Positions 34,421 through 42,372 of a DNA stretch of 42,372 nucleotides are shown piece after piece. The first letter of the stretch is position 1. Each line of letters opens with the position of its first letter. Made by a program: the position numbers and the translations under genes. The DNA comes from GCA-2705445 sp002705445 (GTDB lineage Bacteria; Pseudomonadota; Gammaproteobacteria; Poriferisulfidales; GCA-002705445), in the NCBI GenBank assembly GCA_045561235.1, contig JBJKYB010000003.1, forward strand, positions 1 through 42,372. Direction: 5' to 3'. The notes beneath the pieces are model-generated. The model saw only the letters and a list, made by a program, of their open reading frames with translations, was not told the DNA's origin and ran no database searches.

Positions 34421-35302
34421 CTATTTTTTACAATATACACTTATGTTTTCATAAACCGAGTTGGGAATAGTGTATTTTAAGTTATTCTTTTTATTCTCAG
34501 AATACTTAGACGCAAAATAAACTAAATGATCATCTTTCCATATTTCAAAAGAGTACATTTCTTCTTCAGTGTAAGGATGATCAAAGAGAACTGATATTCC
34601 CGTATCAAAAAATAAAGACTCGTCTTTCTCTCTAAGCCTTGTAACATCAGAAGCATACAAATCAAAAAAAGAATTTCTTAAAGTGGAATATTTTATATCT
34701 GAAAAATCTCTTTGTTCTATAAGCTCACATCTTTTAGCCTTATTATTTCCAATATGTTCAATAATTTGAACAGTAAATTTATCAGTGTCTACAAATGGCA
34801 ATAAAACTTCAGATTTATCAGCCCAATACTTAGAAGTTGTTTCAAAAATTCCTTGATAATAATCAACTTTATAAATTTTATCAGACTGTAAGACGTATAT
34901 CTCATTATACTTATTTGTATTACCGAATATTAAAGTTTTAGCATTGTTAATAACTATTGAACTATTTACTGTTTCATTTTTAAAGCCAAGTCTATTTAAA
35001 TTTTCTGTAGTTTTATCATATATATCCTTAACTTTGCTTTGTAAAAACTTTTGCAATAACTGAATTTTTGAAAAATCTGCACAGTAGTCTAAATTTTGAA
35101 TCTTATAACAAGACCCATTGGTAATTAAAATAATTTTATTTTTATCATTAATAATTTTATAACTACTTACTGAAAGCTCTAAAGAAATTGCTTGCGCAAG
35201 ACTTGGCATATTTATGTTGGACTGAGAATCTTCATTTTTTATAATTATATTTGCGACAATAAGAACGCCTAAAATAATTAAGATAACAATTAACTTTTTC
35301 AT
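34421..35302 (-). CDS. DUF4340-like periplasmic/membrane protein of a Gld-type ABC locus
   Basis: 293 residues. One N-terminal membrane helix (KKLIVILIILGVLIVANIII) is followed by an extracytoplasmic region with repeated beta-strand patterns (KTLIFGNTNKYNEIYVLQSD, then KIYKVDYYQ), typical of DUF4340 proteins. The sequence is divergent, so assignment relies partly on context. It is the last gene after a GldG-like protein, overlapping it by 4 bases, the usual location of DUF4340 proteins. The function in such loci is unknown. Confidence 0.7.
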   Translation of the reverse strand: MKKLIVILIILGVLIVANIIIKNEDSQSNINMPSLAQAISLELSVSSYKIINDKNKIILITNGSCYKIQNLDYCADFSKIQLLQKFLQSKVKDIYDKTTENLNRLGFKNETVNSSIVINNAKTLIFGNTNKYNEIYVLQSDKIYKVDYYQGIFETTSKYWADKSEVLLPFVDTDKFTVQIIEHIGNNKAKRCELIEQRDFSDIKYSTLRNSFFDLYASDVTRLREKDESLFFDTGISVLFDHPYTEEEMYSFEIWKDDHLVYFASKYSENKKNNLKYTIPNSVYENISVYCKK

Positions 35303-37056
35303 TTACTTCTTTGCTTCTTTCTGTATGTTGAAAAAGCTATTATAAAAATTGTTAGTAATATTGGCATTAAAAAGATGTTGATAAATTTTAATAAAGATCC
35401 CAAGCTATCTATATCTTTGTTTAAATTTCTCCTAACATCACGTAATTCTTTTCTTACTTTTAAAAGCTCCTGTTGAAAAACAATATAATCCATACTATTT
35501 TTATCAGTAAGTTCACTATTTTTACTTTGTAGTTGAACTAGCTTACTCTGAAGTCTTGCTTCTTCGGTATTAAATATTTTTTCTGCGGTAAGTTTTAAAT
35601 CTTCCACAACGCTAAATGGTCTTGAAAAAGACTCACGACTAGTAATACTGGCGAGCGTGTTACCTCCCGATAAATAATCGAGAGAGTTTATTATTAAATC
35701 ACCATTACTCGCCCAAGGAACTAAAACTTGTTCGCCATAGAAATCTTGAACTCTAACCCATAAATAGTTAGCAGTAATATCAGCGTCGGCAATAACTATT
35801 GCCTGTTTATCTTCATTTTCTATCAGCCCAGCAAAAATTTCTGTTTCAGCGGTTGGTTTATATTTATCTAAAAGAATTGATGGGTCTGGAAGATATCTAA
35901 AGACATTTTTCTCCGTTACAGATGAATCATCACTTGATGAAATTAATGATGTAAATTTATTACTCATATTTGTATTTACAATTGAGCCTGAGAAGGCTGA
36001 AGTTAAGGAATTAAGTTTATTTGTTATATTTAAATTTTTATTAAAAGATTTTTTTGGAAAACTTAATATTGCAGCATGCTTTATTGGTCTGTCAGACGTA
36101 GCTGAAGTCACAGGTATTGCATATTTTCTGTCTAAAAGTATTTTTGATGGATTTATACTTACACCAATTTTTTCAAGAAGTTCGTTGAAATCTGAAGATT
36201 GTATACCTCCACCTGTTGGTGGAAGACTTGGGTCTTGAAATTCTGGATCAGCTTCTGAATAAACGTCGTATAATAATAAAATTTTTCCTTTATTATCGTA
36301 GAAGTTAAGAACCTTTTTCTTTTCTTCATCTGACATTTTTTTGGGGTGTACTAAAAATAAAATATCAAATTCATCAAAGCTTTTTGTTTTTTTATCGATA
36401 AGCTCAACATCAAAAAGGGGTTTTATTTTTTGCACAATAGCCCACTCTGGTGTTGGTTCATTTTTTGTAAAATTATATCCGCCAAACATTGGCAAGGATG
36501 ACATAACCCCTATACGTGGTTTTTTCATATCAAGAAGGCTATATAATACTTTTGTAATTTCATATTCTATAACTGCTTCTTTACCTGGATTAAAAAATTT
36601 AATTATTTTGTAGCTGTCATATCTATTTGCAGCCACTAGGCCAAAAAATATCTTTTCCTCTTTGGTTTTAGAAGGAACTCCCTGCAAACCAAATTTCATT
36701 GCATCATCTTCCTCGTCAGAAAAAGGAACAGGGTCAATTATATTTAATTTAATTTTACCTTTTGATCTTAATTCATATTCTTCAAGAAGTTCTTTTATAC
36801 GTTTTGCATATGCTCTGAGGTATGTGTCATCTTGTGTTAAACTATCAGAAAAATAGTAGTTAAGTGTTACATCGTCTTGCAGATCGTTAATTATATTTAA
36901 AGTCCCATCCCCTAATGTATATAATTTATTTTCAGTTAGATCAAAACGAAAACCCTTAAAAATATTATTAGCAAGCATAATAAAAAGAACAAAAACTACC
37001 AGTAAAAGAAAAATTTGTACTTTTGATTTATTTCTTTCAGATATCACTTTATCCAC
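35299..37056 (-). CDS. GldG-like ABC transporter auxiliary protein
   Basis: 585 residues. A short cytoplasmic N-terminus and membrane helix (about 12-32) are followed by RFDLTENKLYTLGDGTLNII, the recognisable start of ABC-type uncharacterised transport proteins (GldG family). A GldG-like domain (IGVMSSLPMFGG; FDILFLVHPKKMSDEEKKKV) occupies the centre. A coiled segment (about 500-545) and a C-terminal membrane helix (FINIFLMPILLTIFIIAF) end it. In Bacteroidetes GldG acts in gliding; in proteobacteria the role is undetermined. It overlaps the permease by 8 bases. Confidence 0.85.
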   Translation of the reverse strand: MDKVISERNKSKVQIFLLLVVFVLFIMLANNIFKGFRFDLTENKLYTLGDGTLNIINDLQDDVTLNYYFSDSLTQDDTYLRAYAKRIKELLEEYELRSKGKIKLNIIDPVPFSDEEDDAMKFGLQGVPSKTKEEKIFFGLVAANRYDSYKIIKFFNPGKEAVIEYEITKVLYSLLDMKKPRIGVMSSLPMFGGYNFTKNEPTPEWAIVQKIKPLFDVELIDKKTKSFDEFDILFLVHPKKMSDEEKKKVLNFYDNKGKILLLYDVYSEADPEFQDPSLPPTGGGIQSSDFNELLEKIGVSINPSKILLDRKYAIPVTSATSDRPIKHAAILSFPKKSFNKNLNITNKLNSLTSAFSGSIVNTNMSNKFTSLISSSDDSSVTEKNVFRYLPDPSILLDKYKPTAETEIFAGLIENEDKQAIVIADADITANYLWVRVQDFYGEQVLVPWASNGDLIINSLDYLSGGNTLASITSRESFSRPFSVVEDLKLTAEKIFNTEEARLQSKLVQLQSKNSELTDKNSMDYIVFQQELLKVRKELRDVRRNLNKDIDSLGSLLKFINIFLMPILLTIFIIAFSTYRKKQRSK

Positions 37057-37783
37057 CCTTTTTCAAATTAACTAATTCTATGTTGATATAAATAAAAACA
37101 CTGATTAAAGAAATATAATATATAAAATCTCTAATATCGATTACACCCTTACTTAAAGAAGAAAAATGTGAAAGAAAGCTTAATGATGCTATTGCATCTA
37201 CGACTCCTTGTGGTAACCATGTATTAAAAAAATCTAAAACTAAATTTGTTCCACTAAGTAAAAAAATAAAACAAACTACTACAGATATTATGAAGGCTAT
37301 AACCTGGTTTTGAGTTATAGATGACATGCATGATCCTATAGCTAGAAAACCACCCGACATTAATAGGCTCCCTAAATAACCTGAAATAATTGCGCCATTG
37401 TCAGGATTACCTAAATAGTTGACTGTAATCCATATTGGAAAGGTTAGAAATAATGCTAGAACAATAAAGAACCATGCAGCTAAGTATTTACCTATAACAA
37501 CCTCAGAAACTTTAACTGGCAAGGTTAAAATTAATTCTATTGTTCCGGATTTCCTCTCTTCAGCCCATAATTTCATTGTAATAGCTGGTACTAAAAATAA
37601 ATATAACCATGGATGAAATCCAAAGAAAGGTAAAAGGTCAGCTTGTCCTCTCTCATAAAAATTACCCATATAAAATGTAAAGGAGCCGGATAACAAAAGG
37701 AATATAACTAAGAAAACATAAGCAATAGGTGTAGAAAAGTATGAAGCTAGCTCTCTATAGAAAATAATTGAAATGTTTTTCAT
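37049..37783 (-). CDS. ABC-2 type permease (GldF-like)
   Basis: 244 residues from ATG 37783. The upstream GTG at 37798 would overlap the ATPase gene and is not needed. Six hydrophobic helices are visible, with the family-like start IIFYRELASYFSTPIAYVFL and the LWAEERKSGTIELILTLPV block shared by GldF-type permeases. It should pair with the ATPase encoded just upstream and the GldG-like protein downstream. Export substrate unknown. Confidence 0.88.
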   Translation of the reverse strand: MKNISIIFYRELASYFSTPIAYVFLVIFLLLSGSFTFYMGNFYERGQADLLPFFGFHPWLYLFLVPAITMKLWAEERKSGTIELILTLPVKVSEVVIGKYLAAWFFIVLALFLTFPIWITVNYLGNPDNGAIISGYLGSLLMSGGFLAIGSCMSSITQNQVIAFIISVVVCFIFLLSGTNLVLDFFNTWLPQGVVDAIASLSFLSHFSSLSKGVIDIRDFIYYISLISVFIYINIELVNLKKGG

Positions 37784-37784
37784 T

Positions 37785-38504
37785 TTAATTATTCTCACCT
37801 AGAGTAATTTTTCTAAAAGTATCATCTAGAGATCCACTACCAGATTCTTGAAGTTTATTAGGAGTATCATCAAATAATAACTTTCCTTTAGCTATGATTG
37901 CTGCCCTTGTACATACAGCTTCAACTTCCTCTAATATGTGTGTTGAAATAACAATTGTTTTATTTTTAGATATTTTTTTTATCAACTCTCTAACATCAAA
38001 TTTTTGATTTGGATCAAGACCATCTGTTGGCTCATCCATAATTAATATTTCTGGATCATGAATAATTGCTTGAGCAATTCCAACTCTTCTTTTAAAACCT
38101 TTTGATAAGTGCTCTATTCTTTTATTTAAAACATCATGTAAAGATAAACTTTCAATAACTGATTCTACCGCGCTATTAAGATTATTTTTTTCAATCCCCC
38201 TAATCTTTGCAATAAATAATAAAAAATCTTTTGTAGTCATTTCACCATATTGAGGTGCCCCTTCTGGTAAATAACCAATGTGTTTTTTAATTTCATACGC
38301 AGAATCTTTAACAAAAAGATCTTTAATTTTAATAGTACCACTAGTAGGCTCAATAAATCCTGTAACCATTTTCATTGTTGTAGATTTGCCTGCACCATTT
38401 GGACCAAGAAATCCTAACACCTCTCCTTTACCAACATCTAATGACAAATCATCAACTACAGTAATATCATCATACTTTTTATGTAAATTTTTTATTTCTA
38501 TCAT
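37785..38504 (-). CDS. ABC transporter ATP-binding protein (GldA-like)
   Basis: 239 residues. All ATPase motifs are present: Walker A GPNGAGKS, a Q-loop near YLPEGAPQYGEMT, signature LSKGFKRRVGIAQA, Walker B ILIMDEPTDGLDPNQ and the H-loop ISTHILEEVEAVC. It belongs to the ABC-2 export group and is the first gene of the ATPase-permease-GldG-DUF4340 operon. A 51-base gap separates it from the secreted-protein gene upstream. Confidence 0.93.
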   Translation of the reverse strand: MIEIKNLHKKYDDITVVDDLSLDVGKGEVLGFLGPNGAGKSTTMKMVTGFIEPTSGTIKIKDLFVKDSAYEIKKHIGYLPEGAPQYGEMTTKDFLLFIAKIRGIEKNNLNSAVESVIESLSLHDVLNKRIEHLSKGFKRRVGIAQAIIHDPEILIMDEPTDGLDPNQKFDVRELIKKISKNKTIVISTHILEEVEAVCTRAAIIAKGKLLFDDTPNKLQESGSGSLDDTFRKITLGENN

Positions 38505-38555
38505 ATTATTTTAAAGGATAGTGGGATTTATAAAGCCGAAGTCATATTTTAATTA

Positions 38556-38897
38556 TTATTTATTAACTGTTTTATCAACACCAATACTTATAGCCTTGTC
38601 GATTAACCAAACAGCTGCACCTACAGGATTCAATAAAATAGCTGCGCCAGTACCAACCTTATCTGCTGGTGTTACTATTTTAGGAGATTTTACTAGTTTT
38701 TTAGATTTGTCTAAACAATTGAAGTAATTCTCATTGGATCTGGTGGATGGAGGGAAATTTTTACTGCGTGATAATGGTAAATACTGTTTCTTACTAGATT
38801 CGAAACAGTTTACTTCCACATTAGCATTGCTAGGAGCTGGCTCAATAGCAAAAGCATTTAAAGAAAAGAATAATAGTCCTATTACTGTATATTTCAT
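38556..38897 (-). CDS. small secreted hypothetical protein, 113 aa
   Basis: Not recognised. A signal peptide (MKYTVIGLLFFSLNAFA, cleavage before IEPAPS) leads to a basic, Ser-rich mature part with two cysteines (VNCFESS; FNCLDKS) that could form a disulfide. The C-terminal segment is glycine/alanine-rich and hydrophobic (GTGAAILLNPVGAAVWLIDK) and may insert in or lie on a membrane. It lies upstream of the Gld-like ABC operon on the same strand and could be linked to it, but nothing in the sequence proves this. Confidence 0.65.
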   Translation of the reverse strand: MKYTVIGLLFFSLNAFAIEPAPSNANVEVNCFESSKKQYLPLSRSKNFPPSTRSNENYFNCLDKSKKLVKSPKIVTPADKVGTGAAILLNPVGAAVWLIDKAISIGVDKTVNK

Positions 38898-38979
38898 ATA
38901 AAAATAATACTTTTTTATAAATCTATTAGCAAGAAATAAATAGCTATAATGTTTTTTTTCATGCTTTGTCTAACAGCAC

Positions 38980-39378
38980 TTAAAAAACGTATTTATTGGC
39001 GAAAAATGCTATGGATGCTGAAGAAAAGGCAACGAACATTCCCCAAGCCATATCTATAAGACTAACAATCAAAGGCCATTCCTTTACGGTTGCTAAGTTT
39101 GTTAAGTCATACGTAGCAAAAGTAACAAGACCATAGATAATTGCGTAGACTACCAGAGTTGAATATGAGTTTTTCTCAATAGAGGGAAGAATTACAAGAA
39201 TAAGGAGCCCTACGTTGAAAATAACATAAAATATTAAAGCCGATGACCAGATGACATCATCAGTCAAATATAATGATAGTTGTTTTGCATAAAAGTCCTT
39301 TGCCACAAAACCTAGCCAAATAGCATCTAAGATTAAAAAGGTAACAAAAGAACTTAAAAATAATTTTATATATAACAT
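38980..39378 (-). CDS. DUF2177 family membrane protein
   Basis: 132 residues, four hydrophobic helices. The DUF2177 pattern is recognisable: an N-terminal helix with LDAIWLGFVAKDFY, then YGLVTFATYDLTNLATVKEW and a final SLIDMAWGMF segment. Family members are small inner-membrane proteins of unknown function, often found in marine proteobacteria. It stands alone, with 82 bases to the gene downstream and 137 bases to the molybdoenzyme anchor gene upstream. Confidence 0.85.
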   Translation of the reverse strand: MLYIKLFLSSFVTFLILDAIWLGFVAKDFYAKQLSLYLTDDVIWSSALIFYVIFNVGLLILVILPSIEKNSYSTLVVYAIIYGLVTFATYDLTNLATVKEWPLIVSLIDMAWGMFVAFSSASIAFFANKYVF

Positions 39379-39473
39379 TTAAATATTTGATAAATACACA
39401 TTTTTATTTCGTCAATTGAAATAATAAATTTACTATAAATTAACTTTAGCATTCTAAATCTCAGCAGTACAGA

Positions 39474-39523
39474 TGTTCATATGTTATTAATTAGACTTTG
39501 TTCATATGTTATTAATTAGACTT
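39474..39523. repeat. 25-bp tandem duplication spanning the end of the membrane-anchor gene
   Basis: Two exact adjacent copies of a 25-base unit starting TGTTCATATGTTATTAATTA (39474-39498 and 39499-39523). The second copy contains the stop codon and last codons of the DmsC/SoeC-like gene; the first lies in its 3' flank. The unit contains CATATG and TTAATTAA-like symmetry but no stable hairpin. It looks like a recent slippage duplication. Confidence 0.92.
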
Positions 39524-40469
39524 GTTGAGAGCCATGATAAAGATTCACAACGTGCTTAGCCTGAGCAAAAAATAACCATCTTTCTGCAACCATTCCTAAA
39601 AAAGCAAGAAAAATTGCCATAAAGCAAATCACAAGGCTCTCGTATATAAAACTGTGAATGTAAATAAGTAAGAAAGGTATTAAGAAGCCTCCAATCATTG
39701 AAAATAATTTTACCCTAAATAGCTTTTTTTCAGCTACTTTATAACCAAATTCGTCTGTTAAAAAAGTTCCTCCGGTATGACCAACATCAAGTAATCTAAC
39801 TTTTGTATCTTTAAGTTTAATAGCAGCGTTCGTTGCTTGTCCAATATTATGTCTTGGAGTTCTAATACTGAAGTAATATAGAGCTTTAAGAACAAATGCA
39901 AGTACAATAAATAGTAATAAATAAAATTTATATAAACTCACTTCATAATTGTATAAATCAAGAATAAAAAAGAAAATGAGCCCCCCTAAGAAAATCCCTA
40001 TTGAAATATAGTTTATAGGTGTCCAAAAAGTATTCCATTGAGGAATAGTTTTTAAGCAAGCATAAATCATTCCTGTACAATAAATTATCACTACAGCAAA
40101 TGTAAAAATTATAAAACTAAGAAATTGCATTAAAATAAAGTTCTCAATTTGAAAGTCAATATAAGTTAGGTATAAGTATAAAAAAATTAATGGGTAAAAT
40201 AATATTGCTAACAAACCTTCTCGAGCAAGCCAAGAAGTTCTAAATCTCATGAATGCTCTCCAAGCATTTTTTGGATTAGCTAAGTGAAAGGTAGAAGAAA
40301 TTAAACCCATGGTGAATAAAGAGATAGCTATTGCTGCGGTAATAAAGAAAGTACTTTTATCTAAAAAGATTCCATAATGAGAAAACTGAAACAAACTCAA
40401 TAATGATATTAACCCATAACCAGCTCCAGATGTGACTGTAAAAAAGATTACTGAAAAAGCTGGGTGCAT
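39516..40469 (-). CDS. soeC: DmsC/SoeC-type membrane anchor subunit
   Basis: 317 residues with 8 or 9 hydrophobic helices. The N-terminus MHPAFSVIFFTVTSGAGYGL is typical of DMSO-reductase-type anchor proteins, especially SoeC of the quinone-linked sulfite dehydrogenase SoeABC. A loop with STFHLANPKNAWRAFMRFRT contains a candidate quinol/haem-region histidine. The anchor passes electrons between the iron-sulfur subunit and the quinone pool. AAGGAG precedes the ATG. It is the last gene of the three-gene operon. Dms-type reductase is the alternative; the sulfite assignment is inference. Confidence 0.75.
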   Translation of the reverse strand: MHPAFSVIFFTVTSGAGYGLISLLSLFQFSHYGIFLDKSTFFITAAIAISLFTMGLISSTFHLANPKNAWRAFMRFRTSWLAREGLLAILFYPLIFLYLYLTYIDFQIENFILMQFLSFIIFTFAVVIIYCTGMIYACLKTIPQWNTFWTPINYISIGIFLGGLIFFFILDLYNYEVSLYKFYLLLFIVLAFVLKALYYFSIRTPRHNIGQATNAAIKLKDTKVRLLDVGHTGGTFLTDEFGYKVAEKKLFRVKLFSMIGGFLIPFLLIYIHSFIYESLVICFMAIFLAFLGMVAERWLFFAQAKHVVNLYHGSQQV

Positions 40470-40478
40470 ATCTTCTCC

Positions 40479-41174
40479 TTACAATTCTACAACTTTATTA
40501 ACCCAATCTTTAACTTTTCTAACTAGATTTGGTTCATTTACTTCATGTTGGTTAATTTCAACTTTATTTCGTGGGGACAAGTATTGATTAACTGGTTTGT
40601 ATCCAAGTTCTGAAAACAATTCTTGCCCTTCCCTTTTTTTAGATGCTATGGAAACATCAGAAAATGGATCGTCAAAGTCTCCAAAATATCTTGCAGTTGT
40701 TGGGCATGTCATAACACATGCGGGCTTACGTTCATCTTTTGGAAGGTTTTCATCATAAATTCTATCAACGCACAAAGTACATTTTTTCATAATACCTTCT
40801 TCTCGATCAAGTTCTCTTGCGCCATATGGACATGCCCATGCGCAATAGTTACACCCCATACATTTTTCGGGATCAACTAAAACAATTCCGTCTTCTTCTC
40901 TTTTATATGAAGCTCCAGTTGGGCAAACAGTTACACATGCGGCTTCCTCACAATGCATACATGACATAGGAAAATGAACAGTTTTACTTTCAGGATATGA
41001 ACCTGTCTCATAATGTCTAATTCTATTAAAAAAAACTCCGCTCGGATCAGGCCCATAAGGTCTATAGTCAGTTAACGACCCAGATGTTCCTGATGTGTTC
41101 CACTGTTTACAGGCTATAGCACATGCATTACAACCAACGCATTTATCTAAATCAACTACAAGTCCTAATCTCAT
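40479..41174 (-). CDS. soeB: four-cluster ferredoxin subunit (DmsB/SoeB-like)
   Basis: 231 residues. Four [4Fe-4S] cysteine groups are visible: CVGCNACAIAC (Cys 12, 15, 18, 22), CMHCEEAACVTVCP, CMGCNYCAWACP, and CTLC plus CVMTCP. It relays electrons between the molybdenum subunit and the membrane anchor. The C-terminal ELGYKPVNQYLSPR is like SoeB-type subunits. No signal peptide is present, so the complex should face the cytoplasm, as SoeABC does, unless carried by a Tat signal on the catalytic subunit. It overlaps that gene by 4 bases. Confidence 0.8.
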   Translation of the reverse strand: MRLGLVVDLDKCVGCNACAIACKQWNTSGTSGSLTDYRPYGPDPSGVFFNRIRHYETGSYPESKTVHFPMSCMHCEEAACVTVCPTGASYKREEDGIVLVDPEKCMGCNYCAWACPYGARELDREEGIMKKCTLCVDRIYDENLPKDERKPACVMTCPTTARYFGDFDDPFSDVSIASKKREGQELFSELGYKPVNQYLSPRNKVEINQHEVNEPNLVRKVKDWVNKVVEL

Positions 41175-42372
41175 TTCTCAAACCCACCTTTAGTTAAAAT
41201 ATCAAATATTGATCTTGAAAGCCTTACTGGTTTTTTTGTGTTGTACCTAAGAACATCTGGTGATTCAGGACTACCAGGTAGTTTCGCATCGGCTTTAAAA
41301 TTTGGATAAACACCAAACTGTTCATCATCACCTGCAGGATAAATATTAACTTTTAAGTCATACCACGCAGCTTGTCCTGTAATAGGATCTGAATTTGTAA
41401 CAGGGTTTCCTGTATCCGCGCATGGTAGATGTTCGTTTATCAAATGGTTCATTAAAAAACCTTTTGTGGACTCATTTGCATCCTCTGATAAACCCCATTT
41501 ACCCTTTTGTTTGCCAATAGCATTCCATGTCCACAAAGTATCCTTTTGACACCCTTCCATTAATTTTACCTGTACCTTTATTTTTCCAGTATTTGATTCA
41601 ACCCAAACCCAAGATAAATCTTTAATGCCCAATTCTTCACCTTTTTCTTTATTCATATGCATATAATTATGTGCTTGCAATTGTCTTAACCAAGCATTTT
41701 GTGAATCCCACGAGTGATACATAAACATTGGTCTTTGAGTGATAGCATAAAATGGATATGCTTGGGAAAAAGTACACCTATGTTCTAAGGGAATATAATA
41801 TTCTGGAATAGGATCAAAAAATCTTGATAATCTAAATTGATCTCTCTCTTTTTTTGGTTGAGGGCCATCATATAAACCCATACCTGCAAGTTTAAATTTT
41901 TGTAATTTTTCTGAATATAATTCTATAATAATTGGATCAGTTGATTCAATAAAACCAGTTTTGTTTGCGAATTCTAAATAATCTTTATTGGCACCTCTAA
42001 AATATTTTTGATTATCTACCAGCTTATATTCAAAAAAACATTTATTTTCAATATATTTTTCCCACTGATTTGAATTTGGTTTTCCTACTAAACTATTTTC
42101 TCCATTCTCGCCACGCCACCCTGCTAAAAAACCAATACCGGGTTCTCTTTCGTAATTTATTATAAAATCTTTGTAGTCTTTAAATTTTCTATCGCCCTCT
42201 TCAGTAGTAAACTCAGGGAATTTTAACCGACTAGCTAGTTCAACTAATACAGTTTGCCAAGGCCTTACGTCTCTATCAGGCTCTAATATTGGTGCTCTTA
42301 TAGAATCGCATATTGCATGAGGTTCAGATATTGGTCTATCTAGCACCGAAATAGTATCGTACCTTTCTAAAT
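41171..42372 (-). CDS. soeA: molybdopterin oxidoreductase catalytic subunit, C-terminal part (SoeA/DmsA-type), N-terminus off the window
   Basis: About 400 C-terminal residues; the frame is open to the right edge, so the gene continues outside. The fragment has IRAPILEPDRDVRPWQTVLV, a middle RPMFMYHSWDSQNAWLRQLQ stretch, and the molybdopterin-dinucleotide-binding barrel (EKGEELGIKDLSWVWVESNT). The final region is extended (FGVYPNFKADAKLPGSPES). The order A-B-C with SoeB- and SoeC-like partners suggests a membrane-linked enzyme. SoeA (sulfite to sulfate) fits best with the anchor subunit, but DMSO, tetrathionate or polysulfide reductases cannot be excluded without the N-terminal half. The Tat signal and cluster motif are not visible here. 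Confidence 0.75.
   Translation of the reverse strand, partial: LERYDTISVLDRPISEPHAICDSIRAPILEPDRDVRPWQTVLVELASRLKFPEFTTEEGDRKFKDYKDFIINYEREPGIGFLAGWRGENGENSLVGKPNSNQWEKYIENKCFFEYKLVDNQKYFRGANKDYLEFANKTGFIESTDPIIIELYSEKLQKFKLAGMGLYDGPQPKKERDQFRLSRFFDPIPEYYIPLEHRCTFSQAYPFYAITQRPMFMYHSWDSQNAWLRQLQAHNYMHMNKEKGEELGIKDLSWVWVESNTGKIKVQVKLMEGCQKDTLWTWNAIGKQKGKWGLSEDANESTKGFLMNHLINEHLPCADTGNPVTNSDPITGQAAWYDLKVNIYPAGDDEQFGVYPNFKADAKLPGSPESPDVLRYNTKKPVRLSRSIFDILTKGGFEK

Overview
The window is one contiguous, strongly AT-rich bacterial segment of tightly packed genes. Spacers are mostly a few tens of bases and many neighbours overlap by 1-20 bases. A marine, genome-streamlined gammaproteobacterium is the best guess. 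The evidence is a one-piece tmRNA (alphaproteobacteria have a two-piece form) and several classic gammaproteobacterial gene strings: aspS-nudB-yebC-(...)-ybgC-tolQRAB-pal-cpoB-queE-queC-tRNA-Lys, ftsK-lolA-(...)-crcB-serS, holD-rimI, and a tusA-like gene divergent from bepA. The taxon is inferred from gene order and base composition only; no phylogeny was done.

Layout. 1-310 is the 3' part of tmRNA, cut by the window edge. 313-3237 holds an unrecognised small gene and an AddB-like nuclease gene broken by two frame changes at A-runs. 3242-10364 is a long minus-strand gene train, read from high to low coordinates: tusA-like, ilvB, ilvH, ilvC, a 29-codon membrane ORF, a hairpin terminator, pssA, leuA, a holD-like gene, rimI and a DUF2970 gene. 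It joins branched-chain amino acid synthesis to phospholipid synthesis. 10499-11956 is the periplasmic protease BepA on the plus strand. 11951-18007 carries the ammonium channel AmtB, a cytoplasmic molybdopterin oxidoreductase abutting a flavin/iron-sulfur reductase, and a GPH-type MFS carrier.

18055-28526 holds tRNA-Lys, queuosine genes, the Tol-Pal envelope system, YbgC, YebC, NudB, AspRS and a MOSC protein. Where gammaproteobacteria normally carry ruvCAB (between yebC and ybgC) there is a single 104-residue PD-(D/E)XK protein. 28529-33310 holds serS, crcB, an unknown gene, lolA and ftsK, and trxB follows on the plus strand. 34421-38504 is a Gld-like ABC-2 transporter operon (ATPase, permease, GldG-like, DUF4340-like). 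After a small secreted protein and a DUF2177 membrane protein, 39516-42372 holds a membrane-anchored molybdoenzyme of the DmsABC/SoeABC type, possibly a quinone-linked sulfite dehydrogenase. Its catalytic subunit runs off the right edge.

Themes. Two unrelated molybdoenzymes, a MOSC protein and a TusA-like sulfur carrier suggest active molybdenum/sulfur metabolism. The most unusual observations are the small resolvase-like nuclease in the ruvCAB position, the molybdoenzyme-flavoreductase pair, the doubly frame-shifted addB-like gene next to tmRNA, and the small ORF plus terminator between ilvC and pssA. No rRNA, CRISPR array, insertion sequence or prophage was seen, and no gene-free stretch exceeds 300 bases.
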